A DNA stretch of 64,000 nt from Dendrolimus kikuchii (lineage: Eukaryota; Arthropoda; Insecta; Lepidoptera; Lasiocampidae): NCBI GenBank assembly GCA_019925095.2, contig CM034388.1, positions 27,410,934 to 27,474,933 of the forward strand, read 5' to 3'. Below are positions 21,281-31,408 of this stretch, in pieces; position 1 is the stretch's first letter; each line of letters begins with the position of its first letter. The position numbers and the translations under genes are program-made. The notes under the pieces are model-generated. The model saw only the letters and a program-made list of their open reading frames with translations. It was not told the DNA's origin and did not search any database.

Positions 21281-21761
21281 TAAATCTGTAAAGTCTAAAT
21301 CAAGTCGATACTCTTTGAAACACTGATCTGAATTGTGCTACTTGCCCATACGTGGCTTTCGCAAGACTTCTGCGCATTTTTTAACGGTTAATTGCATTAT
21401 AACAATTTACGCTTGAATAATTCGTTGAATCGAGGCTGATATTATTAAAATGAATCGAGAATGAATTAAGGATAATTTATTAAATTAAATGATAATCACC
21501 CAGGTGTTAAGTCTGTAGTGCTATTGAATTTATTATGTTACGTATATCACAGTGAATTTTATATAAAAAAAACCGTTATAATACAAATATGTATGAAGAT
21601 TTTTTTCTTCTTGCCTTTTGTTTCCCCCCTTCTCGGTAGCCTCATAGGTTTGCTGGAAGATAACTCTTTCAGGGTTAAGCTCGGCTTTGTACATCACCAA
21701 TATTTACAATACTCTTTATTGTACACCAACATTACATAGAAAAAATACACAATGAACTTAC

Positions 21762-22074
21762 TTTTTTTTTATTGCAGGAGTTCAGCAGATAGGCAGACGG
21801 CCCACTTGATGGAAAGCGGTTACCATCGCCTATAGAGATTTGCAACACCAAAGGTGCTACAAATGCGCTGCTGCTCTCTTAAGGGAGACTGGAACCTGGT
21901 CACTATTGCCGGAACACAACTCTAAGTTGTTATGGCGACATACTCTAGACCAGGGATGGTAGCCATCCAGCCGGGCAAATGCCCTACCACCTGGCTGTGG
22001 GTTGTTAAGTCGCCTCTTACGACAGGCCGTCAGGCCGCAGGAAATTGTATTCTTTCTCCGTTCCTGCACGGATA
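21762..22074 (-). mobile_element. A-family retroposon, full length
   Basis: Poly(T) at 21762-21770, tail block 'ttgcaggagttcagcagata', and intact head at 22060-22074 ('ttcctgcacggat'). Few changes from the consensus; a younger copy. Confidence 0.85.
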
Positions 22075-22099
22075 GAATACTAGATACTTACTAAGAGGT

Positions 22100-22185
22100 A
22101 GTACAATAGGCGGCCCTATTGCTAAAAGCAATCTCTTCCAGGCAACCTTTGGATGGAGAAGATCTAGTTGCATAGATAGCGTTGG
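22100..22185 (-). mobile_element. F-family LINE tail, partial
   Basis: 'gtacaataggcggcc', 'attgctaaaagcaatctctt' and 'ccaggcaacc' correspond on the minus strand to 'gtctggaagagatcgc...gataaga' of F. A subfamily distinct from 18118. Lies between two head-to-head A sequences. Confidence 0.55.
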
Positions 22186-22243
22186 CGTGCAGTTGAAATA
22201 GACATTAATATAATAATAAAAGAATTATAATACATATATATTT

Positions 22244-22298
22244 ATCCGTGCAGGAACGGAGAAAGAATACAATTTCCTGCGGCCGGGCGGCCTGTCGT
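22244..22298 (+). mobile_element. A-family 5' fragment only
   Basis: 55 bp identical in pattern to the head of A ('atccgtgcaggaacggagaa' to 'gcggcctgtcgt'), then an abrupt change to unrelated A+T-rich DNA. A 3'-deleted fragment, which ordinary 5' truncation cannot produce. Confidence 0.75.
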
Positions 22299-22485
22299 TT
22301 TATATGTTCTATTTGAAGGACGAAAAAATCATTTTGGGTAAGTGTACATACTTACTAATATATTCTGTTGAACGTGTTATTTAAATAACATTAAATTAAA
22401 TCCAAAATGCATATGTTAGCCTCAGACGAAGTAATAAAATCATAGACGGCCTACGTGAATAATAGCGTTAAATGAAGCGAAGTAT

Positions 22486-22853
22486 TTTTTTTTACTTACA
22501 TACATATATAACTTCACGCCAGTTCCCTTGCGGGGTAGGCACGAACAACAGAGCGCCATTTAGGTCCATTCTTACACAGCTCACTTGCTTCTTTGACATT
22601 CATAACTCTTGTCATGCACACTCGTCTGTTCTTAAGGCTCCTGACATCACCCTCCGCTAGTACACGATCAATTTGATCATGGAAGGTGTGTCGTGGCCTT
22701 CCACGACTTATGCATCCATCCACTTTTGCATTGTATATCTGTTTAGTCATTCTTTCATCATGCATTCTTTCCACATGCCCGAACCACCGGAGCATTCCTT
22801 TCCTTACCTTCACCCCGACATTCTCTTTCAGACCAACTCTCTTTTTTTTACTT
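22486..22853 (-). mobile_element. B-family RTE-like LINE fragment with TSD
   Basis: About 344 bp. The minus strand encodes VGLKENVGVKVRKGMLRWFG, then HVERMHDERMTKQIYNAKVD and GRPRHTFHDQIDRVLAEGDV, ending 'AYPARELA' and TGA at 22514. Flanked by TTTTTTTTACTT (22486-22497 and 22842-22853). The longer open frame that runs on to 23014 simply continues into flanking DNA. Confidence 0.85.
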
Positions 22854-22985
22854 GTGTGCGTAATATATAGTATACACGTAGTTTTCGTCTGTATGGTTAA
22901 CAGTAATGTATCTACTGGAAACGATTCCAATTTTTCCCGTACTAATTCGATTTTTAACCGACTTCCAAAAGGAGGAACCGTTTTG

Positions 22986-23292
22986 ATCCGTGCAGGAACG
23001 GAGAAAGAATACAATTTCCTGCGGCCGGGCGGCCTGTCGTACGAGGCGACTTAACAACCCACAGCCAGGTGGTAGGGCATTTGCCCGACTAGATGGCTAC
23101 CCCTGGTCTAAAGTATGTCGCCATAACAACCTTGAGTTGTGTTCCGGCATTAGTGACCAGGTTCCAGTTTCCCTAAGAGAGCAACAGCGCATTTGTAGCA
23201 ACTTTGTTGTTGCATATGTCCATAGGCGATGGTAACCGCTTTCCATGGAGTGGGCCGTCTGCCTGTCTGCTGATCTCTTGCAATAAAAAAAA
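22986..23292 (+). mobile_element. A-family retroposon, full length
   Basis: Starts 'atccgtgcaggaacggagaa' directly after 'ggaaccgttttg' and ends 'cttgcaataaaaaaaa'. Both ends intact. It follows a short 'aaccgacttccaaaaggagg' motif that is common at lepidopteran repeat ends. Confidence 0.85.
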
Positions 23293-23759
23293 TATATAGT
23301 TATAAAAATATATACGTACATAGACATACAAAACAAACAATAAACACGTTATACAGTTAGATAGTGCTTCTTCACAAGTCTGTTATAACATTTAAAAATA
23401 TTGTAGTTTTATATGTATTTTTTTGTGTACAATAAAGAATACATAAGAAAATTAGTTCATTAATTTGTCATTTCTTTATGAGATGTTTTACATAACATTT
23501 ATAAGCTGATATTATTTATTTATTATATCATTCAATTAAACTATCAAAACTTTGTTCCCATTTCACAATTACAACGACTCTTTTTAGCTATATTCCTATA
23601 TCCTATAATAATAATAATTTATTTATTTATTTAAAGACAACACAGTCCAATACAAATACACACACACGAATACACAGTCTAATACAAATATATACACTAT
23701 AATGTTATTAGTAATTAGTTTTTTTTCTTATGTCTATGTTAGTAATTAATGACTAGCAC

Positions 23760-24060
23760 TGATTTAGTTCTCTTAATGAAGGACCAAATCAGTGGGCAGT
23801 CAAATTTATCAGCTATTCCGTTCAGGATGCTGTTGCTGCTATCACGCAATCTGCTCAGTAACGACGCTGTTTTTTACGCGACAAAGCATCAAAGCCATCT
23901 CTATGTGTGCTTCGGCGAACATAGCCGACGCACTGCAGAAACGCGGTCGCCTCAACAACACCCTGAGAGAATTATTGTATTGGACTCGTAGGGCATTGTA
24001 AGCTCTTTGGGTATATTTGAACCACAGACTTGCCGACTACAGAGAGGTACAGTAAGCCTT
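23760..24060 (-). pseudogene. LINE reverse-transcriptase C-terminal fragment (FF)
   Basis: A minus-strand frame (23842-24036, no Met) reads SLWFKYTQRAYNALRVQYNN, then LRVLLRRPRFCSASAMFAEA. The 'ALRVQYNN..R.LL..PR.CSAS.MFA' signature is familiar from the C-terminal part of insect non-LTR reverse transcriptases. It is bounded by TAG upstream and TGA downstream and has no catalytic domain. Different clade from B, E and F. Adjacent to the K copy at 24152. Confidence 0.7.
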
Positions 24061-24098
24061 AAACAACGTTATGGAAACAACGTCCTTTAGTATGTTAC

Positions 24099-24142
24099 CA
24101 CACCAATCGATCGACGTTGATCGAAGTTGAGTGATTGGTGTG
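24099..24142. other. Inverted repeat at the K insertion site
   Basis: CACACCAATC (24099-24108) and GATTGGTGTG (24133-24142) are exact complements; the K element target duplication starts at 24139. 'atcgatcgacgttgatc' (24106-24122) recurs directly at 24902-24918 beyond the insertion. Confidence 0.55.
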
Positions 24143-24151
24143 ATAGCTTTG

Positions 24152-24843
24152 CGCTGGATCGGCTGGGCGTAACTATGTTCTAAATCTCAGCCTTTCCAAC
24201 ACATACAAAGTGCAGGGTCGTCAGGGAGGAGGGGGTTTTTAGTGGGTATTGGGGTTGCTCGCTCGTGTAGCAACGCTCGGAGTCTTCCACACTATTCTGT
24301 GACGTCGATCGCGGACGGAGCGCTGCCAAGAGCATACTATTGCTGCAGTGTTATCGCCCCCGACCGACGCAATTATATTATTATTGGACTTGACTTTATG
24401 TTGTTGGTTCGAAGACCTTACAACTTTACCGGGGGCTTTGGGGCGAGTGCCTTCGCGAAGCGAAGGCACTCGAGCCCGGGGGGGCAACTTGCTCGAGGGA
24501 GCTCCCTAAGGAGTTTTACCTCGGCTGGACTGTTGCCATGAATGGGGAATGAATTTAATGATGCCCACCATAGGGCGACACAAAATACTAATTGAGAACG
24601 GGCGACGGGTAATATAAAGCCCGAAGGGAAGGATCACGGCGGGCCGGGATCGGTGGTTTGCGGTGGCCTACGCTATCTTACTGCCGTTTCGCAACGTGTT
24701 ATGGCTGGGAGAGAAGAAACGGCGAAAGAAACTTCCCAGACGACCGACGCGTGTCGTTCCCCTAGCAACGACCCAGTTTGTGCGTAAATCGGTTAAGCAT
24801 TTTCCCTCGCTTCAAAACAAAAAAAAAAACAAAAAAAAATTGA
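24152..24843 (+). mobile_element. K-family retroelement, 692-bp copy with TSD
   Basis: Starts close to 'gggcgtaactatgttctaaa' and ends with a long A-rich tail after 'cctcgcttcaaaac'. It is flanked by TGTGATAGCTTTG (24139-24151 and 24844-24856). It keeps the K ends ('agtgggtattgggg', 'cccctagcaacgaccca') but has ~450 bp of extra GC-richer interior. Open frames of 99 and 82 codons on opposite strands lack signatures. Confidence 0.75.
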
Positions 24844-25376
24844 TGTGATAGCTTTGATTGATCGACGGATACCATTCCCTAAAACGTCGACTTACTAATC
24901 GATCGATCGACGTTGATCACCGGAGCGGGTTCTAGGATAATCAAGCAGCTAGATTGATGTCGACTAGTGTATTCTACCATCGATATATGCCGTCGACCGT
25001 GAGACCATTCATTTATGGTATAAGAACATTCTGAAATATACAAAAGAAAAAAATACAGTTCGAACTGGCATTAAGTACAAAATGCAGAGCTAACTATAAC
25101 AATGAACTGTAAATTGTGACCACACAGTGATCATGACTGTTCGAATAAATTTACCACGCCGTTGTATAATACGATGACTGGCCGCTGTGATCAATCAAAT
25201 ACTTTCTCAGCTATTGACGTGATGGTACTCATTATAACAGATGTATAGGCTCAGTTATTGTCGCACAGAATTGTAAAATACAGAAGAGTCACTCGGTAAA
25301 AAGTGCACAATTACACATTCTCGTATTTATATGACCGAAGTCAAAATCAAAGGCGATTTTTGGTCTCTACAAAGAT

Positions 25377-25890
25377 CTATCCGTGCAGAACGGAGAAAGG
25401 ATAAAACTTCTGCGGCCGGGGGGCCTCTCGTAAGAGGCCACAAAATGTATTTATTAACTTACAAACATCGCTATGTTTACAGTTGTCACCAATACGATAG
25501 CGTGGTACAAATAATACATTATATATACATATATACATATTCACTCGTCATAACATATAATATAATACGCAGTTCTTGTGAATTCAGTCACAGTACAGAT
25601 AAAAATTTCAATTTTTTGACATATCTTGTTCAATGTTCGCAAGGCACAAATAACCCAAATCCAGGTGGTAGGGTACTAGCCCGTCTGGATAGCTACCATC
25701 CCTGTTCTAGAGTATGCGTCATAACAATCTTAAATTGTGTTCCGGCATTATTGGCCAGGTTCCAGTCTTCTTTAAGACAACAGTAGCGCATTTGTAGCGC
25801 CTTTGATGTTGCAAATGTCCATAGGCGATAATAACCGCTTTCCATCAGGTGGGCCGTCTGCCTGTCTGCTAAACTCATGCAAGAAAAAAA
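25377..25890 (+). mobile_element. A-family retroposon split by repeat X
   Basis: Head 'atccgtgcagaacggagaaa' at 25377-25446, then foreign sequence, then the A remainder from 'caaataaccca' (25640) to 'ctcatgcaagaaaaaaaa' (25890). The foreign segment is the X repeat. Confidence 0.75.
25447..25639 (+). repeat. Repeat X, copy 1
   Basis: 'attaacttacaaacatcgct', 'gtcaccaatacgat' and 'gcagttcttgtgaattcagt' match 54663-54727 and 55071-55148. It lies within an A copy; the shared 'cacaaa' at both junctions (25440, 25639) may be a short target duplication. Confidence 0.6.
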
Positions 25891-26407
25891 ATCTCGTATT
25901 CATATGATCATAATCAAAACTAAAGGCGATTTTTGATCGCTATAGGGACCTAAAAATTAAAGAATCGCTTTTATTCAATTTTCGTATCTACGTTATATAA
26001 TTTAAGTTTCTGTCTGTGATTTCAAAATAAATACCAACATTTATAAGCCGCGCGCAGCTTTGCCGATGACTGCTTACAATTATTCTATTCGTATTACTTA
26101 CTATTATTTTATATACTTATGCAAAGTATATACAATAATAAATTTATTGCAATAACTTTTGTTTTATTTTTTTGTCAACCCTACTTACCATCGATGCGTG
26201 ACATCACGAGGCTATCGGCAAACCTACCGCTCACGGGTGGTAAGTTAAAACTGCTTTTTGTAGGAGGCGAAACTATGCGTCTATTATGAAAATTTTGTTC
26301 GTCAGTGAGTCTGAAGTGTGTCTTCTATAATATGAATGTACTCTGTGGTAATGCGTCTCGAATAAACTCCGAAACATCTCAATGGATTTCACTGAAGCAA
26401 ATCTATT

Positions 26408-26710
26408 TTAAACTAGCTGTGCCCGCGACTTCGTCCGCGTCGAATTATTTTTCACGGCACTCTCAAAAAATAGCCTAAGTTACTCCTTATAACTTCAGCT
26501 GTGAAGTGAAGTGAGTCATGTTAAAATCGGTTTAGTCGTTTTAGAGATTAGCCGGAACATCTAGACAGACAAAATTTTAAATAATTATTTTTGATATAAG
26601 TACTGTATATAAATATAATACTTTCATATGCATTTTGTAAAAAGCTGTTATTTTGACATTACAAACAAACACTTCAATTTTATTTATCTTTATATATAGA
26701 CTATAGATAG
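26408..26710 (+). mobile_element. C-delta dispersed repeat, copy 1
   Basis: Begins 'aactagctgtgcccgcgact', continues 'gttaaaatcggtttagtcgt', 'tagccggaacatctagacag', and ends 'tttatctttatatatagact'. Matches the reverse complement of 46040-46300. This is a dispersed repeat type common in Lepidoptera; no coding region. Confidence 0.6.
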
Positions 26711-27224
26711 ATTTACCTGTTTTATTTAGACAGTCTTGTAAAATTTAGAAGTCATCATTTTTCTTTTGATAATCAGAAATTATTATAAACCATTGTCCTT
26801 TAAAGAAAATGACTAAATAAGAAAATCTAACCATAGCAATCAGCGAAAGTTGCTATGATAGTTAGCAAATAGCAATTTGATAACTATGTTAAAGGCAAAG
26901 ACAACACACGCCCTTTCGCATTTAAAGCATTGATAAACAAATCTCTAGAAAGGGCTTTCCAAACGTACAAAAACATTCTGGAAACAAGTTCTTAAAAGTC
27001 CATTTTAAGAAACCAAGTAAAGCTATTCAGAGGCGCGGCTGGTGGTCTTTAAATCAACTTGTCCTCGATAGTGTATGGAATAGAAACTTTATTAATAAAA
27101 GATTATATTACTTGATATCGTTTTAAAGAGATTTTTAAATTAACAAGTACCAGAGTTTTTCCAGCGGCGAAGCCGCGGGTTATACCCTAGTATGTAGCTC
27201 TATGTTACTAATATAAAAAGTTAA

Positions 27225-27420
27225 TTAGGTTTTTAGTATATTGCGAGCGAAGACGCAGGGTATATGTGTACAATAAATCTTGCTTGAAAAATTATATAGC
27301 TGATGGGGAAAAGCGCTTAAAATCCATTGCGTGGTTTAGGAGTTAGTGTATATATAGACAGACAGACAAAGAGACAAACGCGGGTAGCGAGTTAGTTTTA
27401 TACTATGTTAGCATAATTAA
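27225..27420 (+). mobile_element. C-type repeat fragment
   Basis: 'gcgagcgaagacgcagggta', 'gtggtttaggagttagtgta' and 'gacagacagac' then 'gttttatactatgttag' follow the order of the 'cgaagccgcgggta' repeats. A neighbouring inverted scrap ('gcggcgaagccgcgggttat') lies at 27162. Confidence 0.45.
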
Positions 27421-27427
27421 ATAATAT

Positions 27428-27836
27428 ATTATATACTAGCAGCCCGGCGTGGTTTTACCTGTCCCGCTCCCGTGGTATATAGCGTCATGTTATATTTATA
27501 ACCTATGACACTCCCTGACCCTTTAGCTCAGTATTAGCACATATGTGTCCGCGATGAGAGTGCAGATTGCTTTTGTGCACGTGATCGTTAATTGTGTTGT
27601 TGTCTCACTCTGTTTATATAGGAGTTGTATGATTTATATGAAATGGGTATATTTTCTTGGTATATTAGGAGATAGTGATAGTGTTAGTCTTGCGGCTTTT
27701 TGGTATATCGATAATTGTCTTAAGGGTTAACGTAACTGTCTAACAGTAAAAGAATTTTTTAAATCGGATTAGTAGATCCAGAGATTACCCCCTCCAACGT
27801 CACAAACTTCACCTCTTTATAATATTAGTATAGATT
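27428..27836 (+). mobile_element. C-type repeat split by a piggyBac-type MITE
   Basis: 'tactagcagcccggcgtggt' to 'atgacactccctg' (27517), then the MITE, then 'ttaacgtaactgtctaacag' to 'ctttataatattagtataga'. The reverse-complement copy at 17663-17860 provides the unoccupied site. Confidence 0.75.
27519..27726 (+). mobile_element. piggyBac-type MITE G, copy 1
   Basis: 208 bp from CCCTTTAGC to CTTAAGGG, with TTAA at 27727-27730. The empty site in the related C copy reads 'cactccctgttaacgtag', so the insertion is at TTAA; the left TTAA has decayed to 'a'. TTAA targeting and CCC-starting ends are hallmarks of the piggyBac superfamily. The 61-codon open frame inside has no signature. Confidence 0.8.
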
Positions 27837-27837
27837 A

Positions 27838-28745
27838 AACTAGCTGTACCCGGTAGACGTTGTCTTGTCCTTAAAAAATAAAAATCTAGAAACTGATTGC
27901 GGCTCCATCAACCGGAACCAATTGTTAATCTAAACCATTCTCAAATCTACCTGAAAAAACACAAAAAATCTCATCAAAATAGGTCCCAGCGATAAAGAGG
28001 TTTTCAGCGGAGCCACCTACCGGATCCAATCGTGAAGCTAAACCATCCCGGGATCCACTTGAACACACACAAAATAATTTCACCCAAATCCTGGAACCCG
28101 ATTGCAGCGCCACCTATCTGGTACAAATCATCCTAAACCATCCCGGGACCCAGTTGAATACGCACAAAAATAGTTCACGAAAATCAGACTAATGAAAATG
28201 AGTTAATGCAGTCACCATTGCCGAAATCGGCCGGTAAAGATCATAAGTTCATAACAAATGAATGGCTAGGCTGATGTTGTGACTGATCTTTTTTAAATGA
28301 TATTTTTTTATTGAGAAATATCTTAATACTTATTATCATTACTTTATATTATATATTTTAATACTTATATTATCCTATTCCAGACAAAGAAAATTCTAAA
28401 AAATCATAAAAATTGGTCCCGCCATTCTTGAGTTATAAATGGTGTAACTAACTCGACTTTGTTTTACATACATACATAACTTCACGCCAGTTCCTTTGCG
28501 GGGTAGGCACGAACAACAGAGCGCCATTTAGGCTTATTCTTACACACCTCACTTGCTTCTTTGACCTTCATAACTCTTGTCATGCACGCTCGTCTGTTCT
28601 TAAGGCTCCTGACATCACCTTCTTCTAGTACACGATCAATTTGATCATGGAAGGTGTGTCGTGGCCTTCCACGACTTTGTTTTATATATATATATATATA
28701 TATATTATAAACCAGTAGAATAAAGGTAACATATTGTATTCTACC
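27838..28745 (+). mobile_element. C-type repeat array, interrupted by a B insertion
   Basis: Starts 'actagctgtacccggtagac' and contains three tandem-like 'gccacctaccgg / aaccatcccggga.cca' modules (27900-28160). It passes 'gcagtcaccattgccgaaat' (shared with 40394), and ends 'aactcgactttgttttatat' with (AT)n. A B LINE fragment is inserted at 28467. Confidence 0.6.
28454..28684 (-). mobile_element. B-family RTE-like LINE 3' fragment with TSD
   Basis: About 205 bp: (TACA)n, 'agttcctttgcggggtaggc', up to 'gtcgtggccttcc'. Flanked by CGACTTTGTTTTA at 28454-28466 and 28672-28684; the first four bases of the right copy could be element sequence. Nested in the C repeat. Confidence 0.8.
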
Positions 28746-28782
28746 TATAATCCCTTAAATAAAATAACGGCAAACAAACACA

Positions 28783-28990
28783 CATTGTATATCCCCAAAT
28801 TAAGCAAGTTACGCTTATGTTGTGGGTAACACAACGGATCACTCTGGGAGTTATCCCAGACACATCCAGAGCGTAATAAATAAGTGAAAAATCGTTTTAC
28901 AAAATTTACCATGCCAGCAATCGAACCAGGAGCCTCTATGTTGTAGTGAGGTTGGCCGGCAAAGAGTAAGCCCGCTCTACCACAGAGGCC
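28783..28990 (-). mobile_element. tRNA-derived SINE M, copy 2
   Basis: Minus strand: 'ggcctctgtggtagagcggg' (A box TGGTAGAGCGG), then 'ggttcgattgc' (B box) 45-50 nt on. A unique ~130-nt body ends 'cttgcttaatttggggatat'. The boxes are better preserved than in copy 1 (3826-4037). Confidence 0.8.
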
Positions 28991-29265
28991 TCTAAGACTA
29001 AGTAGAATACTGAGCCTAAGTTACCGACTACGATGGGTAAGATTCCCAGAAGACTGGCTTCGGTACTTCGCTGAATCGCCATATTCATCCCTTGTCTTAG
29101 TCACCAGCCTTCTGATTACTCCAAGAGTCAAGAGCTATAAGACAAATGTCCATACAACAATCACTTTAGCAAAATCTTATTGCGAATCTGACATGGTTTC
29201 TCTCGTAAAATATAATGTTTTATAATGAAAAGTGTAAGTACATTATACTTATAGTATAATAATTA

Positions 29266-29427
29266 ATGTCAAAGACTATACTTCTATAATCACAGATTTC
29301 GCCAAGGCTACACTGTTTGACTTTTACAATAAACAAAAGAGTATATATGCGTGTGTGTGTCAAATACATGGTAGTATGTAAAATGTTTTTTTTATTGATT
29401 TAATGTATTTTTTATGCATAATTAACA
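29266..29427 (-). repeat. Repeat DD, copy 2 (unoccupied)
   Basis: Reverse complement of 2393-2534. At the place where copy 1 holds the BB MITE this copy reads 'gattatagaagtatagtctt' without interruption. Confidence 0.6.
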
Positions 29428-30029
29428 AAAAAATATTAGCATTCGTCGCTTCTTCTCTATATAAACTATAAGTGTGCGAAATTTTATAGTCCTCCGTCTG
29501 CGCAATTTTCGTAAAAAGGGGTACTAAGTTTTTGCTTCATGTGTTAATATATAGATATAATCCATAGTTAAATGTTCATTCTAAGTGCGAAAGTAATTAC
29601 TTTTAACCGATTTGGAAAAAGAAGGAGGTTAATTTAAGTAACATCCTGTGTTAGATATTAAAATACATTTTTTAATTAACCATATAACTATTCTAAAAAC
29701 ACAATTTCACTAAAAGTTTATTAAAATATTTTAAATTAAAATCTAAAAAAACAAGGTTGGTATACATCCTAACGGTTAAACCATTTAGCAACATGAAACT
29801 CTAGACTCGCAATTTTAGTTCAGAATTTTAATTGCTTATTATAATTAACGTAACATAATGGACTGACATGTGAACTTTTCTAATTAAGTCATTGTACTCC
29901 TTTCTTATTCGCCAAATGAATTTTGATATAACTGTAATTTTTATAATAATACGAATATATAATATTGTAGCAGACAAGGAGAATTTAACAAGAAAAGTTT
30001 TCGATTTCAACGGATTATTTATTATTGTG
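29428..30029. other. No recognisable gene
   Basis: A+T-rich; contains one 'ttaaccgatttggaaaaaga' motif (29605) often seen at lepidopteran repeat ends. No coding signature. Confidence 0.4.
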
Positions 30030-30510
30030 AAGCTGCGAAACAAGCAGACGTGATGTGAAGTTGTTAACATCGCCTTTAAACGTCTGCCTTGTCAGCCTTT
30101 AACATTGGATAGGGGAAATTAATACGAATGGAATAGGGGAATGGAATAGGTGAATAGAATAAACGAATGGAATAACGGAACAGAATAGGGGAATGGAATA
30201 GAGGAATGGAATAGACGAATGGAATATACGAATGGAATAAGGGAATGGAATAGGGGAATGGAATAGGGGAATGGAATAGGGAAATGGAATAGAGGAATGG
30301 AATAGACGAATGGTATAGACGAATGGAATATACGAATGGAATAAGGGAATGGAATAGGGGAATGGAATAAGAGAATGGAACAGGGGAATGGAATATACGA
30401 ATGGAACAGGGAAATGGAATATACGAATGGAATAGGGGAATGGGATAGCAGAATGGGGAAATGGGCCATCGGAACTCTCACTCATTGTACGAAACAGGAT
30501 TAGCCCGAGG
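30030..30510 (-). mobile_element. Q-family repeat with internal minisatellite
   Basis: On the minus strand: 'tgtttcgtacaatgagtgag', 'agttccgatgg', a 12-bp array, 'aaaggctgacaaggcag', 'aaggcgatgttaaca' and 'cgcagcttcacaataataaa'. Same order as Q at 45080-45245, whose equivalent segment is only a short run of 'tcttatcccat' variants. Confidence 0.65.
30119..30462. repeat. 12-bp minisatellite
   Basis: Nearly 30 units of 'ggggaatggaat(a)' with variants 'gacgaatggaat', 'tacgaatggaat' and 'taagggaatgga'. Because 12 is a multiple of three, both minus-strand frames stay open (120-139 codons of FPYSIPLFHS-type repeats). These are artefacts of the array. Confidence 0.9.
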
Positions 30511-30759
30511 TTAAACAAATCACGCCGAAACTATTACTGGATCCACATAGAGACATATATTTATGTAAATTCATTATATTATACAAGTATGTAGTATGCC
30601 AAGTATTACCAATGTTGGTAACATCTCTGGTGTTGCAAATATCCATATGCAACTGTAAGCACCTTCTTTTACATTTGCATTTTACTGTACTGTAGTAAAG
30701 AAACCAGGTAAATATATTAATATTAATATATGACCTACGGCACCTTGTCTAGTTAGGCG

Positions 30760-30900
30760 TACTAAACTAGGTGCCGCGGACCGCCAAGAAGGTCAAGCAA
30801 AACTTTGCAAAGAATTGTGCACATCGAGATACAGATGTATCGAAGCCGCTAATCTGCTTGAAACAAACGGTAGTAAAATTTAAGCCCGAGTCCAGCAGTG
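30760..30900 (+). mobile_element. SINE O-like fragment
   Basis: 'gtgcacatcgagatacagat', 'gtatcgaagccgctaa' and 'gcccgagtccagcagtggga' follow the order of the body and tail of 39413-39710. No tRNA-like head is left. An A copy starts at its 3' end. Confidence 0.5.
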
Positions 30901-30902
30901 GG

Positions 30903-31229
30903 ATTTATTCGTGCAGGAACGGAGAAAGAATACAATTTCCTGCGGCCGGGCGGCCTGTCGTAAGAGGCGACTTAACAACCCACAGCCAGGTGGTAGGGCA
31001 TTTGCCCGACTGGATGGCTACCACCCCTGGTCTAAAATATGTCGCCATAACAACCTTGAATTGTGTTCCGGCATTAGTGACCAGGTTCCAGTCTCCCTTA
31101 AGAGAGCAGCAGCGCATTTATAGCAACTTTGGTGTTGCAAATGTCCATAGGCGATGGTAACCACTTTTCATCAAGTGGGCCGTCTGCCTGTCTGCTGATC
31201 TCCTGCAATAAAAAAAAAAAAAAAAAAAA
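30903..31229 (+). mobile_element. A-family retroposon, first half of a tandem dimer
   Basis: Full length from 'tcgtgcaggaacggagaaag' to a 21-nt poly(A) at 31209-31229. Directly followed by a second A copy. Confidence 0.85.
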
Positions 31230-31408
31230 TGTCGCCATAACAACCTTTAATTGTTTTCCGGCATTAGTGACTAGGTTCCAGTCTCCCTTAAGAGAGCAGC
31301 AGCGCATTTGTAGCAACTTTGGTGTTGCAAATGTCCATAGGCGATGGTAACCGCTTTCCATCAAGTGGGCCGTCTGACTGTCTGCTGACCTCCTGCAATA
31401 AAAAAAAG
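31230..31408 (+). mobile_element. A-family retroposon, second half of a tandem dimer
   Basis: Begins at 'tgtcgccataacaacc', about 130 bp into the unit, joined to the poly(A) of the preceding copy. Ends 'ctcctgcaataaaaaaa'. 5'-truncated, same orientation. Confidence 0.85.

Noticed and set aside
22514..23014. A 166-codon gene
   Set aside because: Only the part up to 22841 is LINE B; the N-terminal extension crosses the target duplication into flanking sequence and part of an A copy.
24239..24541. Proteins in the K element interior
   Set aside because: Opposite-strand frames over the same GC-richer DNA with no motif; composition alone explains them.
28681..28704. (AT)n run as an independent microsatellite locus
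   Set aside because: It is the normal TA-rich end of the C-type repeat.
30099..30518. 139-codon proline/serine-rich protein on the minus strand
   Set aside because: Produced by a 12-bp tandem array that stays open in more than one frame.
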